In this document: one piece after another, positions 1 to 13,454 of the stretch | How the letters are laid out: each line of letters starts with the position of its first letter | How positions within the stretch are numbered: position 1 is the stretch's first letter | Origin: Chrysoperla carnea | Taxonomy: Eukaryota; Arthropoda; Insecta; Neuroptera; Chrysopidae | Reading direction: 5' to 3' | Length of the DNA: 64,000 nt | Assembly: GCF_905475395.1 (NCBI RefSeq) | Contig: NC_058338.1 | Span: 8,942,935 to 9,006,934 of the forward strand | The notes under the pieces: generated by a model | What the model saw: only the letters and a program-made list of their open reading frames with translations | Told to the model about the DNA's origin: nothing | The model's database searches: none | Made by a program: the position numbers and the translations under genes

Positions 1-604
1 CCTCCTATTTTTACTTTTTTACTTTTGGTGCATCATAAAATATAATATGCAATCACAGAAAATATTTTGTCAATAAATTTTAATCAAACAATAAAATACA
101 AGCATATTGACGTCAATACCTAATGATACATTTATCATCAGTGAATTGACATTAGTGGTTGCGTGGGTGCCTCTGAACGTCTACACTATTATATATATAA
201 AAGGTATAATGTACAATAATGCAATGATTCAATGGTTATTTCGAGTAGTCAACTTAAAAATTATGAATAATTATCCGCATATTAACCGCACTATTGTGGT
301 TTTACCGGATGGCGCCACATGTAAGTAATAAGAAGACTGCCTTTTAAATTCTTGCGACACCGCAATTGTAAAGGATATAATCTTATATGTTATTTCTCTA
401 GCCTGGTTTTCTGTCACATTTCGAGATTTTCGTTATTCTTTTATCAATTTCCATGATTTATCCCTCATTTTAAAGCTTATCGTGTTGGCTAATGAAAAGT
501 ATAAGAAGATGATGTATTGGTCAGTTCTCTGTGATTAAAATATTATGCTAAAGAGCCAAGTAAGCCAATACAATCATAAAAATTTGTAAACTTAATTATT
601 ACAC
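1..604. other. AT-rich intergenic, nothing recognised
   Basis: No exon, tRNA or bounded repeat can be supported here. The short open frame at 107-328 has no recognisable domain and is read as chance. Confidence 0.5.
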
Positions 605-780
605 ACAAGTGAAATTTACAAAATTTAAAAAAAAACCCGGTAAATGCGATTTATTCCTCGTAAACCGATTTTTGGAAACTTAGCTATAAAATATTCTCAA
701 TCGAGTCGGTTCGATCGTTTAGGGGCTACGATGCCACTGAGAAACACACAGACGCACAGATAAACACTTTAAACTTATAA
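605..780 (-). repeat. Interspersed repeat fragment, same family as 38,640-39,130
   Basis: Read on the minus strand it contains GTGGCATCGTAG, then CCTAAACGATCGAACCGA, an AT-rich middle and a tail like AAATTTTGTAAATTTCACTTGT. The longer copy at 38.6 kb has the same order of blocks. A shorter piece of the same head lies near 1,195-1,240. The class of the parent element is unknown to me. Confidence 0.55.
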
Positions 781-1889
781 CACTCCTTCTTAAATCATTA
801 TCAAAGTGATGGTCAAGGACATCAGATAAGATGAAAAGGATACTTAGAGAGCTATCATTTTTTGGGACAAATTTTTGGAAATATTTTAATTGAAATTCTA
901 ATTTTTGAGTTGAGTTTGTTCTTTTGAATTATTGTTTTGAATTACCTAATTATTTTACCATTAAACTTTTTAAAATGAATTGAGCCAGGTTTATTTGACC
1001 ATTCATTTCCATAGTAATTACTTATATGTTAAAATTATACGTCATGCCTTTTCCAAATTGAATCGATTTTGAAAATCATCGCCAATTTTTTAGTTTTTTC
1101 GAGAAGAGAACTCTAAGCTCGCTTTTGAATCATAGATAAGAATACTCTCCGTTAAATTGCCTTTCAATTGAAACCAAAAAAATTAAAATAGGTTCATCCG
1201 CTTAGGCGCTACGATGCCACAGACAGATAAAAGATAGTTGTCCGATATAACCATAACTGCCTTAGGTATTTTTACTATCTGAATCTGCAATTTGGACAGC
1301 ATTGTCTAGCTTTACTTACGACATTAAAAATTACGATAAAACCGTTTTATAAAACACTTTTATAAAATGTTGTTATTTCAAACACAATAATACACGAATC
1401 AGATAAAAAGATATATTCATATTATAATCAAATGATTCAATCTTTTCAAAATACATTTCTGTATAACCTTCAAGGTTAAATATTTTCAACTAGGTATATT
1501 TTCAATAATATTTCACCTAATAAATAATTCATTTGCATTTTTATTTTAATATTTGTATTTACACAAATATTAGCAATAAAAAAAGGTTTGACGAAAAAGT
1601 TGTATAAACAAAACTAGGTGAGTACAATTTGAACACATCATGAATCCAACTCGAAATATTATTATAGACTCCATATTAAAAACCAGATAAGTGTTTTTGT
1701 TGTATCTAATTATCATAAGTTCACTTCCGGCTTGTGTGGGTTGAGTTTTATAAAGTGCGTTGTTGTTGTTGTACTTCAAAATAATGAATAAATATTTAAT
1801 TTTATAATTTAATCATCACATTTGTTTAATTCCGGTTGGTGTTAAAATATTAATTGAAATGAAATAAATAAATCAACTGACGGCCAAAT

Positions 1890-2175
1890 GGTAAAGTCCG
1901 CAGGAGCGCAGTCTTTTTGTTAAATGATCAATCAATACACATACTTGAAACTACGAGAGTGATTTCCTTTTGGCAAGTCTATCAAACTTTCTCTGTACGA
2001 CTTTTTTCAAAAGTGCTGCGTTTTCAATGATATTACCATATTGAAGCTGGCATGTCGGTCTGGAAAAAGCAGCAGGGAGTTTGTCGGACACTATGACCAC
2101 TTGATATCATTAATAATTATTAATCAATTCAGCAAAAGTGAACTATGAATGTATCGAAAAACAAAAATACTTAAG
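1890..2175 (+). repeat. Single arm of the long foldback element seen whole at 62,891-63,656
   Basis: The arm opens with GCAGGAGCGCAG and continues with TTTTTGTTAAATGATCAATC, a GAAACTACGAGAGTG block, AAAAGTGCTGCGTTTTCAATG and TTTGTCGGACACTATGACCA. The same order is found in both arms of the element at 62.9 kb. No opposite arm is visible here, so this is a solo arm or half of a broken copy. Confidence 0.65.
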
Positions 2176-2589
2176 TACGGCATGTTCGAGGTGGTAGGCA
2201 AGCTCACGAGTTTTACGGTTAATAACAAATTTGGCTAAACTGAACTTATATCATTGATTAGATGTTTATTCAGTTTTGAATGTGGAACATTTAATGTCAA
2301 ATAAATTATAACAACCCGCGCAATTCTTATGTTGATGCCTGATGCCAAACATCTTAATTAAACTAAAACTTTTAATTAAGCAACTTTTAATTAACAATAG
2401 ACTAGTCATTTCATTATTTTTATTTAGACTAATATTTATGTTAGAGGTAAAATATATCATGAACTAATTCATATGTCAGACTTTTTATATTTGACTAGAT
2501 TACTCGGTGGAGTTCGTTTCATTTTCAATTTATTTGATTATAACTTTTGATTATATAAATATTATTTTCTATATTCCTTTGGAGGGCAT

Positions 2590-2790
2590 AGAGCTACAAC
2601 AAATGTCTTCCACCTTCTTCTTCTATCTCTTTCTCGGCTGAATTCTTACAGGTTATCTTGGGTCTTCCACGTTTTCGGCTTCCTTGGAAGTTCCAGTCTA
2701 GGGCTTGTATGCTGATCATACTATGTGGCCTTCTTAAGGCGTGACCTGTTCAGCCAAACTTTCTTTTTTTTATTATTTCGTTGATAAGGC
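2590..2790 (-). mobile_element. LINE 3'-end fragment (C-terminal reverse-transcriptase tail)
   Basis: On the minus strand a short frame reads SIQALDWNFQGSRKRGRPK followed by an acidic lysine-rich stretch (AEKEIEEEGG). The pattern ALxWxPQGxRKRGRPxxTW is typical of the tail downstream of the RT domain in RTE/CR1-like non-LTR retrotransposons. A second fragment of the same type lies at 35,575-35,796 on the plus strand. This copy is short, frame-broken outside the motif and surely inactive. The clade is inferred from memory. Confidence 0.6.
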
Positions 2791-3869
2791 TTTAGCTTGC
2801 TTTTCTCGTCAATTATTCGGTTGTAACTTTAGTTAGCACTCCAAACCTGCCTAAAAGTTTTAATTAGTGATAATTAATCTTAATTATACAGCCTTCGGTC
2901 CCGAAGATCGATACGCTTGGTCCTGCTTGACTCGCCCGCTAAACACAATCTTTGCTTCCAACTCCTTCGACCTGACTGTTTTTTTGTTTTTAAAGTATTT
3001 GTTGTCCTAATAATTACTAACTAATACAACAACAAAAAATAGGCGATATTGGTGCAGCCTCTTTGAAGTGATTCGCGCATAAACATTTTTTGGCAATTGT
3101 TTTTTATTTATATAGATAGTCAAATAGTCAAAAGAAGTATTTTTATTTTTTCTGTTCTAACTCTTCTAATTTTTGTATTATCTTTTTAAGCGGAATTCAA
3201 CATCTATTACATTCATTGCAATAATATATTAATACTATAAAACGTAATTTCTACTTTGCTTGAAAGTCATTACTACTGAAGAAAGCTCTAAGTACAAAAT
3301 GTAAAAATGTTCCAACTCATATTCCTGTATAAGAGTTTGTCACATGTACATCCTGAAGAAATAAGAGACTTACAAACGCACCAAGGCTGAATATCAAATT
3401 TTATATAAATTGCATTCGTTGGATCTGCATTGTACAAAACTCAGGAAATTCTATTATTATTTCATTTATTATTATGTGACATTGAAAATTTTTTGATGAT
3501 GTTTTTATTAAATATGCGTACGTTTTAAACTTAGTAAGCAGAAAAATTTAATGCTTACAATAACAAAACATAGAAAGGCGGCGCTCTCATGTGAATATAA
3601 TTCTATTCTATCTGCATTTAATATAATGAATTAATAAAAACGCAAAATTTCATTAGCTTATTTGTTGAACTGTCAAAGAAAATAGAGTAAGGTAAAAGTT
3701 TAATAAATTGGCATTCAAAATGGATTCTTAAGACCATCATTTTAGCTTCTTTATATTTTTCTCATGTAATGATCTATGTGTATTTTAATAATTTTGATCC
3801 ATGAAAAAGTCCTAATTCTCTGTGTCTTACATAGGGAAATTGTGCCCATTGTCTAAAATATCACTCAAA

Positions 3870-4379
3870 TTAAGGTATTTCCAGCATGGTATTTGTAGTT
3901 CCTATTTTAAAACTATGGTATAACCCACTATAGAAATAAACGAGTTTTGACTAAGAATAAGGTTTACTTTTAAATGCCAAAATTATAGAAATTTTTGATT
4001 GTTTAAAACCCGAGATAATTATTGAAGTTCCCAATTTGACAATTTAAGTCAAAAATAATATTTCGAAAACAAAACGACGAGGTGCTATTTATTTTTTCTA
4101 AAATTATTCCTTTCAACTCTCCTACTTTGTTTTTTAAAATTTTATCGAGAGAATTTTTTAATATCGTAAAAAATAGTTGGGAGGACAGAGACTTTTACAT
4201 GTTTTGATCCTCGAAATTGCGAAATTAGCCACTGATTATCTCACGATCTAAATGACCAACAATTCTGCAACTTCGGGATCTCACAGTTAACATTATTCTG
4301 AGTCTGTGAAAAAAAAATAGATCAAATCTGTCGACAAGTGGGAAAGGTATTTCCAGTGTTCAAGCTGGAAATACCTTAA
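3870..4379. mobile_element. TTAA-flanked MITE with GGTATTTCCAGC terminal repeats
   Basis: The left end is TTAA-GGTATTTCCAGC and the right end is GCTGGAAATACC-TTAA, perfect 12-bp inverted repeats 510 bp apart. A second copy of the left motif lies just inside the right end and makes a 13-bp hairpin with it (4,345-4,378). TTAA target sites are the hallmark of piggyBac-type transposition. No transposase frame is present, so it is non-autonomous. Confidence 0.65.
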
Positions 4380-5611
4380 AGTGAATTAGTTAGTATATTC
4401 TTAGCCTGATTGTGGGGGGAACTTTTTTCGGTAAGGGCGGATAAAATCACTGAGGCGGGGGTGAATGGTGAAAATCTGCTCGTGATAAGTAATATATCCG
4501 CCCTTTTTCCAATATAATATACGTCACCTAAGAAGTGAAAATTGAAGGGAGTAGGTGACTAGGTGAGTTCAATAAGCAACTTTTAAAATTATATTTTTTG
4601 TTTTGACATTCATAAAATTGAATTTCATCAACCAGAGTGAAGGAGATACAATTTATGGACTTATTTAACACTATAAAATTTTATACAGTTGAACGCCATT
4701 TAATATATTCCTGTTTTTTTTTTTTTTTTGTGTTGTTTTAAAGTGACAAAAAGCAAGCTATTAATAAAAGTATCATGTAAACACAATTTAAATATTATTT
4801 ACATTATTTATTAATTTAAAAGATTCACTCATGTCCATCACCAATGTCATTGAATCAATAATTGTCATAAATAATATAAAAATAAAAATTAAAAATATTC
4901 TTTTAAAAATTTGTCAAATATAAACATTTTTATGCATACAAAGAAAAGCAGATTCCAAATAGAGGATGTTTTTATGTTATATTTTAGTTTTAAATTTAAT
5001 AATTAAGTTTTTTTTTTGTACAATATTGTAAAGTATACACGATTTACACTAAGCACAGCGGTGGATTTAACGGGTGAGCAAAGGAGTATTTGCCTACTGG
5101 GAACCTCCCAGAGGATTAGGAAAAATTCGAATATACTTGCTATTATACGCGCCTTAATTTCTTCAATTTTACTTATTACTTTCGTTAAAAACTAGAGTGT
5201 AGAGCATAAAATTCAAAGGGAGGGGACAATCAATAATAAAAACAAAAATTCGTTTTGTCCGACACTTAATAAAATGGGATATCTATAGTGGGACAACTTT
5301 AAAATGGTAAAATGCTTAAAAAAGGAGACAATCGAATAACATATGCAACTCAGTTGTTCATCAATTTTATGTTTGTGCTGCAATTAATAATTTGTAAGCT
5401 CTGAAAAAGTGCACCTTTGTAAAGAGCACACTTGTATCATTATTAGATTACTTACTATGCCCACATCAATATTTGATTGGTTACAAATAATTCAAAACAA
5501 GGTACGCTGGCTTTATACCTGATAGTATTAAAACAAAATTATATTAATCTCCTAAGTGAAAGTATATTCTTACTTAAATCAAATTTTATATATTACTCGT
5601 GATATACCATC
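4380..5611. other. AT-rich intergenic, nothing recognised
   Basis: Homopolymer runs (for example T at 4,717-4,728) and low-complexity AT sequence. I see no exon or bounded element before the tRNA. Confidence 0.45.
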
Positions 5612-5683
5612 GGCTCAATGGTCTAGGGGTATGATTCTCGCTTTGGGTGCGAGAGGTCCCGGGTTCAAATCCCGGTTGAGCCC
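5612..5683 (+). tRNA. tRNA-Pro (anticodon TGG)
   Basis: A 72-nt sequence folds as a standard cloverleaf. The acceptor stem is GGCTCAA/TTGAGCC with discriminator C. The anticodon stem is CTCGC/GCGAG closing loop TTTGGGT, so the anticodon is TGG. The T-arm is CCGGG-TTCAAAT-CCCGG with an intact B box GGTTCAAATCC. No intron. Downstream runs of T (TTTTTG at 5,687-5,692) could end Pol III transcription. Nine related sequences are in this window; this is one of two isolated plus-strand copies. Confidence 0.96.
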
Positions 5684-7366
5684 AAGTTTTTGTTTACAGT
5701 TTCATTACGTGAATTTTTTACGAATACTGATCCGGAACTCGAAGAACGAGTTACCTCAACATTATTTTAATTTTCTTGAAAAACTTTGTTATGCTGTATA
5801 GTTTAGGCCTTTCTGATCGACTTTTAAAATTATATCAAGTCTAGTTAAGTACCTAAACAAAGAGGAAGATACTTTAAAAGTGATCATTATTGAGTATCGC
5901 CATTACATATAAATCCCTGTTTAAACTTTCAAATTTTGTTATGGTATCAAGAATACTTTTATATTTTTATGGATTAATGTGGCAAATTCGATATCAGTCA
6001 TCTACCCAATTGTTAAAGTAATGTTAATATTAAAAAAACATTCTATATATTTCGATTGATAAAAAATAACTTTTGAATAAAGGATGAATTTAAATAATAG
6101 TGATTTAATTACATCGATGACAACATACCTATATAATCTTTTTATTTTTTTTTAAGTACAGTATTATAATGTGAATACATACATAAGTAATTAGCCAAAA
6201 TTATTCTAAAATGCTACTAGTGTGGCTAGGCTATGAGTAGAATATTTATTTACTTAAAAAAACTATATAAATAAAGACATGACGGACACTCGTAAAAACG
6301 CTGAATGTCTACAATTAACTGTGTGATAAGAATTATTGAGTTATTGTTCTTACAGCTCGAAAACAGAAATATAAAATTTTATGCAAATTTAACTTTACGA
6401 AAATCAGCCAATTAAGAGTTTCTGGTATTCTGACCGTTAACGCAATGAGATATAGATGGAAGCAAGGCACTAACTGTCAAATATGTAATTAAAATTAAAC
6501 CAGAAACACTGAAACACCTCCTATTCAAATGCCCGATCCATAAACCTTATACAAGACCCTAGACAAGCCTCGGTCAAAAATATATAAATAATGATGATCC
6601 TACGGCCCAACTGAAACACATTTTAAGCAAAAAAATTTTTGTAAGCTAATTTAAGCAGAGTTGTATTAAGTATTTTACTAAAACAACAAGGGACACAATA
6701 ATTTGCTCGAGTCAGAAAGCTATGAGTCCGACGTCCAAAAATCATATTCACCATGACTTGTTTATTGTTATTGTAAAAATAGGAATTACATATTATTAAA
6801 CACTTTGAAGTAATAAAACTTGTTCTTCGGGTGTTGTATTCTAACAAAGCTTCAAATATAAGCGTGAGCCAATAATAAAGCGAAATTTCTATTTTTATTT
6901 GAAATTTCGAAGATTAAGATAAGATAAGTGTAGTAATGGCATTACTAAAGGCATTATTTATGTTTTAAAGTTGAAGAAAATAGTTAAAGTGAACATCTTA
7001 AACAAGTGAATCTTTTAATAGTTTTTCAATAGTTTCTTACTTGGTAAAACGTTGATAACATATTGGTGTAGCTGAGGTTCTGGAAGTGGATGGTGATGTA
7101 GTTAATGTAGATGCCATCAACATTACTGTTTTCCATATTGCTGACTGATATCCATTTTAGAAAATTCACAATAATTCATTTTGAAAACTGTCCGCCCTTC
7201 ATTTAAACTAGCCAGTTTTTAACCAAATCTGAAATACACAAAAAAATTTCATTTAATCGAGTTTTTGGCTTAATTTTATTAAATATAGTTTTCGAAATTT
7301 CTTCAAATATTTCCACTGATTTTTCATTTATGTGATTCAATTTTATAGATCAACAGTATACATATA
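5684..7366. other. AT-rich intergenic, nothing recognised
   Basis: The minus-strand frame at 6,623-6,847 has no recognisable domain. No tRNA, exon or clear terminal repeats are visible. Confidence 0.45.
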
Positions 7367-7969
7367 CAGTGTGTTCTCGTAACCTGATGTGATTATTGTT
7401 TTTAAAGGAAAATGCGTTGATTTGGATATCGAGGGGGAAGTTAAAAAATGGTACCTAGAGAATTTTAGGCCTTTGAATCTAGCCTCCCCCCACTCTAGAG
7501 CTTCAAATGGCACCCACAACCTTGTTATACATCATTTGGGCATAAAATTATCTCTATAACCGTGAAACATAGAATAAAATCGATCAGTGGGCTCTTAAGA
7601 TAGACAACACAGAAGATGAAATATATGAATTTCATCTTCTATGTAATCTATCTACTCATAGACTACACAGAAGGTGGAATTCATACCTTCCATCTTCTGT
7701 GGAGTCTATCTTAAGAACCCATCGATCGATTATATTTTATTTTTCACGGTTAAAGAGATAAATTTATTCCCTTTCAAACGAGGTATCACAAGGTAGAGGA
7801 TTTCATTTGAAATTTCAAAGTTGGGGTGGGAGGAGATGAAGGAATGAAGCTCTAGGTACCATTTCTAAACTTCCTTTTCGATATCTAAATCGACGTGTTT
7901 TCACAAAAAACAATAATAACATCAGGTCAAGAGTTATTAAGGGTGGATTATTTTGAAATGAAAGCACTG
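7367..7969. mobile_element. Foldback MITE, TA target site, CAGTG ends (Tc1/mariner-like)
   Basis: The element starts TA-CAGTGTGTTCTCG and ends GAAAGCACTG-TA. The arms are long: AACCTGATGTGATTATTGTT near the left end pairs with AACAATAATAACATCAGGT near the right end, and GATATCGAGGGGGAAGTT with AACTTCCTTTTCGATATC. An inner pair of copies of TTCATCTTCTGTG-like sequence (7,610-7,710) adds a second hairpin. TA target sites and CAGT ends suggest mobilisation by a Tc1/mariner transposase. No frame encodes one. Confidence 0.7.
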
Positions 7970-8799
7970 TATATGAATTTGTCTGAAAAATTAATTAAAA
8001 ATTTCATCATGAATAATTATAATAATCTTATCAGCAAAACCAATCAATTGATAATAGGAATTTTTAAATAAAATAAAAAACTTATTGAACAACTAAATTT
8101 CCATTTCCAATACTCATTTAAACCGTCAGCACTCTCATCAACCGTTCGGTAATCTTTAGTCCCGTGATGAGAGATTGGCTAACGAGTTCTGCACATGCAT
8201 CAAATAATTCACGCGTTAAATATTCTTTAATTTACTGAGTACGAATTTGAATAATCATATTCATTAATTATACTGTAAATATTTATTGAAATAATTCTTT
8301 GCATACAACAATGACAACTTAATATAGAAAATACATATAATTGTAGACTATGTACGTAAGAATGCTTTCAATAAAAATTGTAATATAAATAAATTTAAAA
8401 AAAAAGTGACGTTCAACAACGTCGCCAACTTTAAAATGGATAAAATTATACGATAATTGAAACAAAAGGCTTAAGCAAAATGCTCGTAACAGGAGGGCTG
8501 ACGGGTAAATACGTGTCTGTGTGTGTAAAAGTTAGCATAGAATTCACACACATACAAAAATACACATTGAAAATATTAGATAAAATATTGAATGATGTAA
8601 TTGCTTAAAATAGCTTATGTCGTGAGCGCCTACTCTTTATACATACATGCATAAAATATACATATACTACACATATGTTACTCAAATACAACGGATGTTT
8701 CATATAAGTTAGACACAACTTATGCCTTTCGAATATTTATTTCACAGAAATGTTAAAAGACTGTAAAAGTAAGATATAGTTGCTGGAATCCCACAAGGC

Positions 8800-9446
8800 T
8801 TAAGGATGTATGAGCATGAAAACGATGTTTGATTTAAAGGCTCAAAATTTGTTTGTAGGTAGTCTTTTACTCAAAGAATATGTGGTTTAAATTTCAGCTT
8901 AAGTATCCGTGCAAATTTTTAAGAAAAAAGCCATTAAAAATCGATATAAAATACATTGGCTCTTATGGAGGAATCTCAAAAAACGACATATTTTGGAAGT
9001 TTTTGATAATTTTCATTTGGAATGAATGAAAACAAATTTTAAAAAAACTTTTTAATAGAAAGTAAACATATTGGCAATGAATTAGAAAAGAAAAAAACTA
9101 AGTGTCACCGTCCATATAAGGGATGTAAGAGCAGGGTAGATTAAGGGTTGAAATTATTTTTATCTTATTTTCAACTTTGATGATGAATTTTGTTATAACT
9201 TCATGAATGTAGACGAAAAATAGGAATAAAATTTTTCGATATGTGTCTTGGTTTTCGAAATATCGAAAGCTAAATAATTAAACAAAATTTTCAATTTTCG
9301 ATATTTTGAAAATTAAGCCAGATATCGAAAAATTGTATTCTTACTTTTCGTCTTATATCTTCAAGTAATAATATAAATTTATCATCAAAATTGAAAATAT
9401 CTATTTTTAAATTTGTGCTCCCACTACCATGCTCATACATCCTTAA
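8800..9446. mobile_element. TTAA-flanked MITE, copy 1 (GGATGTATGAGCATG ends)
   Basis: Left end TTAA-GGATGTATGAGCATG, right end CATGCTCATACATCC-TTAA, a perfect 15-bp inverted repeat. The element spans 647 bp, exactly the same as the copy at 44,305-44,951, and the two are nearly identical by eye. Inner blocks such as CGATATTTTGAAAATTAAGC face TTTCGAAATATCGAAAGC. No coding frame. TTAA duplication points to a piggyBac-type transposase; TA with AAGG ends is the alternative. Confidence 0.8.
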
Positions 9447-10320
9447 TACTAGAGCCTGTTTATTCCTTAATTATATCAATTAGCAGTTATTCAACCGCTT
9501 CGGTGGGCAATTTCAACTTTAATAATAAAGACTATCTCATTATAGCCTTGACTTATTCCTTGTCAATTTATCTTCACTTTAGTTCACAATTTCATGGGAC
9601 GATTTTCGGAATACTTCCTAGATAACAGTTTGTAAATACTTAGTTTTCCGTTTTTGTGCCAGAAGTGATGTGATTTTGGGTCAAAAATTGCATTATTTTT
9701 ATATAAACCAAAATAAGCATTTCAAAAAAACTACTCCCGTCGGAGCTCTATACCTACCACTTTCTAACTAAATTGGCTGGATGTTCCTTGGGGTCTTGTA
9801 AAAACGTTACAAAAAGTTTCTTTAAAATCTGTGCTAGTTTCCACAGTTTTCTATTATTTAAATGAGTTTAAACTTACATTCAACACTCTGTATATTTATT
9901 TTATATGAGATAAGTTAGTATATTGAATAAATAGTCTTTATAAGTGTGTGCCTCATATCGGTGAGTAAGTTAGTGCGCCTTTCAATATCGTTGCACACCT
10001 GTTTACAAAATAATTTTTTGTGTAAATTATCAAGAATATCATTTTATTGAAATGCAATTATTAATACTTATTATACCTATATTGTTTATAGAAAGAAGGT
10101 CTGTCACGATATTTTAAGGTATATTGCATTAGAAAATAAATGGAATCACTTTTTCAACACATTGTAAAGAATGATATATTCAAACCCTGTGTTTATGTAA
10201 TATATGTATATAGCAGGGTAATATATATAGCAAAATTATTGTTAGTATGATACTAATTCTAATCAAAAGTTAAAACGCTTAGAGAAATTGATGATACGAA
10301 TAAAAGTTTGGTAGAGCTGC
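9447..10320. other. AT-rich intergenic, nothing recognised
   Basis: The short frame at 9,413-9,625 starts inside the MITE and has no recognisable domain. Confidence 0.45.
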
Positions 10321-11625
10321 GATCAAATTTGCCTATGTTATCAAAAAAAATCGCATTTTTTAACTTTGTAACGTCACCAGAATCCAAAAAATTTAATTTT
10401 GCTCAATCACATTCAAATTTTATCCAATTTTGATAAATTAAGTATGTAATCCTACTTAATTTGGGTGATACTTTTCAAAATTATAACCTAGCTACAATAT
10501 GTTTCAAGAATGTGGACTCCTGTTACCGGAATTAAGCACATAAGGAATAGCTAGCGAAAAATTGACATCACAGCTGAAAAGAATGACCCAAAATTAGTGG
10601 GTTTCAAAAAAAATTCCAATAAGATCGGATCAAATTTGCCTGTGTTATCAAAAAAAAATCAAATTTTTTAACTTTATGACGTCATCAGAATCCAAAAAAT
10701 TTGATTTTGCTTTATCAAATCCAAATTTTATCCAATTTTGATAAATCAAGTATGTAATCCTACTTATTTTGGGTCATACTTTTCAAATTTGTGGTCAAAA
10801 TTAACCTAGCTACAATATGTTTCAAGAATATGGAGTCCTGGTCCCGGAATTAAGCACATAAGTGATAGCTATATAAAAATTGACATCACAGCTGAAAAGA
10901 ATGACCCAAAATTAGTGGGTTTCAAAAAAAATTTCAAAAGATCGGATTAAATTTGCCTATGTTATCAAAAAAAATGAATTTTTTAACTTTGTGACGTCAT
11001 CAGAATCCAAAAAATTTAATTTTGCTCTATCACATCCAAATTTTATCCAATTTTGATAAACCAAGTATGTAATCCTACTAAATTTGGGTCATACTCTTCA
11101 AATCTTTGATTAAAATTAATCTTTCTCTAGTAGATTTCAAGAATGTGGAGTCCTGGTATCGGAATTAAGGACATACCTGATAGCTAGCAAAAAATTGACA
11201 CCACAGCTGAAAAGAGTGACCCAAAATTAGTGGGTTTCAAAAAAAATTCCAATAAGATCGGATCAAATTAACCTATGTTATCAAAAAAATCAAATTTTTT
11301 AACTTTATGACGTCATCAGAATCCAAAAAATTTTATTTTGCTCTATCACATCCAATTTTTATCCAATTTTGACAAATCAAGTATGTAATCCTACTAAATT
11401 TGGGTCATACTTTTCAAATTTTTGATTAAAATTAACCTTTCTCTAGTAGATTTCAAGAATGTGGAGTCCTGGTATCGGAATTAAGGACATACCTGATAGT
11501 TAGCAAAAAATTGACACCACAGCTGAAAAGAGTGACCCAAAATCAATTCAAAGAAAATTCCAATTAGATTGGATCAAATTTTCCATTATTATCAAAAAAC
11601 TCGAATTTATTAACTTTATGACTTA
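10321..11625 (+). repeat. Tandem satellite-like array, unit about 310 bp, four units plus a partial one
   Basis: The landmark GATCAAATTT (or GATTAAATTT) recurs at 10,321, 10,628, 10,945, 11,261 and 11,572, giving spacings of 307, 317, 316 and 311 bp. Each unit carries the palindrome-like TGACGTCATCAGAATCC, then ATCCAATTTTGATAAA, GGGTCATACTTTTCAAAT, AAGAATGTGGAGTCCTGGT and GACCCAAAATTAGTGGGTTT. Units differ by scattered substitutions. Related pieces occur at 21.8, 27.3 and 52.4 kb. Confidence 0.9.
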
Positions 11626-12441
11626 ATGTAAATTAATGAGCGCCTTTAACATTATTCTTTACTAACTTTTTGTTTTATATACACGCGCCATTCCTAATTC
11701 TAAAAATAAACAATAAAAATAATATTATATAACTTAATTAATGTATTTGACCTGTTTTTCATTCATGATTAAAATGATATTACCTTCATATTTTCAAGAT
11801 CAAATGTCATCATCATTGCTATGAATTTTCCATTATTTTTCATTTTATTTTATTTGAATTTTAATACATTTATTTAGTTTTTTTTCTCTGGTGGTAGTAT
11901 GTAATAGTTAAAATTAGCGTTGACTTCATTTAAGTATAGAAGGAAAACGTCGTTATAATATAAATTATGATTGATTAGTAGTAATCAATCAAAATGTTAA
12001 ACGATTAATTTTGGTTTTTTTGTTTAGCTAAATATGTAAAAAAAAGTTACTTATAGGTAAGCCAATATATATAATCAATTTCGCAAGCTTCAATATTTTC
12101 AAGGTTGGTGGATAAAATTTTAAAAAAAATTAATTTTTCCTAACTAAAGACTACCATCGTTTACTTTGTCAACTTTTTCAACGCTGTGGTACTTTTAAAT
12201 AATATTTTTTCTTCGTAAATGTTAAGTTTTCATTAAAATTTCATTATTTATATTTATAAGAATGTAATATTTCAATTTTCACGGTTTATTGAATATGGCC
12301 TTTCTTTAGAATGGACTGAAGATGCTTATAGTTGCTGGTATATGGTGTTACTCATTACACGAAGTCAATGAACTTATAATCAAAATAGTGAAAGTTTATT
12401 TGCTTTAGTTAAAATTTGATTTATAATTACAATTATACATC
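11626..12441. other. AT-rich intergenic, nothing recognised
   Basis: Low-complexity AT sequence between the satellite array and the tRNA; no supported element. Confidence 0.45.
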
Positions 12442-12513
12442 GGCTCAATGGTCTAGGGGTATGATTCTCGCTTTGGGTGCGAGAGGTCCCGGGTTCATAT
12501 CCCGGTTGAGCCC
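12442..12513 (+). tRNA. tRNA-Pro (anticodon TGG)
   Basis: A 72-nt cloverleaf identical to the copy at 5.6 kb except in the T-loop, where TTCATAT replaces TTCAAAT; this also changes one B-box base. Stems, anticodon TGG and discriminator C are intact. Downstream TTTTTTC (12,518-12,524) supplies a Pol III stop. Likely functional; the T-loop change is at a position that tolerates variation better than C56 or A58. Confidence 0.92.
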
Positions 12514-13454
12514 TTAATTTTTTCTTTTATAAATATTCCTTAACCAATCGGGTTTTTTAATTTTTTAAATCAGAATTTTTTTTGAATGTTGTTTACGTTT
12601 TAACCTCTTTTATTTATCGATACATCGACACAATGTTAACTTGAGATTAGACGTACTGACCCTTAATAAATCAAAAACTAGTCGTTAGGTTTTTAATGCC
12701 CCGTGAATTTTTAAGGTTGTTCGTAACCACAACGTTTGGCGCAGTAAGCAAAAACATAAAAAAAAATATATTATTATTATGAAATATGGAATGACCTTAC
12801 AAAGACGTTTATTTGATTTTGTGCTGTGTCTTTTCAAACACAGTTAAAATAATTGAGTTATTCGTTGTCACAAGACACAAGACTATTAATTTTTTTTTTA
12901 AATCTCTGACCTTACTCAACAACTAACTATTGCAGACAACAAATAACACAGTTAGATTAGTCGAGGTAGTTCAATAGTCACCATTATTTGTAATTTTTAT
13001 AACACGAGTATAAATAAATTTATTTTAAGTTGATGGGGCTTTGTGTGACATATTTTATTAGAAGTAGTTTTTTTTTTTTAAATATAATTTTCACTTTTAT
13101 ATGCAGTAAAATAAGAACTCGTGAATACCAGAACTGTATCGCTAAGGTCATATTTCTCCTCTTTATTAGATGTTTCTTATTAGTAGATGCTTTTCATCGA
13201 AATAGATTTTCTTATTCTATTTCGTGTTTCGACTTTACGGTGATTTACCGAGAACGATTTGGAATAAGCGAATAATTTTAGAAAAATTAATTCTTGATAC
13301 ATTAAAAATTTTATTTAGAAAATGAACTAACTTATATAGGTTTGGTACCAGTGAGAATGCTTTCAATAAAAATTATAATATAAATAAATCATTTTAGTTT
13401 TATTAAACTAAATAAAACTAAATCACAATGAAATATCATCACATTGCAATACCG
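12514..13454. other. AT-rich intergenic, nothing recognised
   Basis: The open frame at 13,030-13,275 is rich in F, Y and I with no domain I recognise and is treated as chance. Confidence 0.45.

Noticed and set aside
5556-5801. 81-codon plus-strand frame
   Set aside because: It reads through the tRNA-Pro gene; no independent support.
10321-11625. Satellite array as a CRISPR-like or LTR structure
   Set aside because: Units of 307-317 bp are contiguous without unique spacers, and no flanking coding region, primer site or paired long repeat is present.
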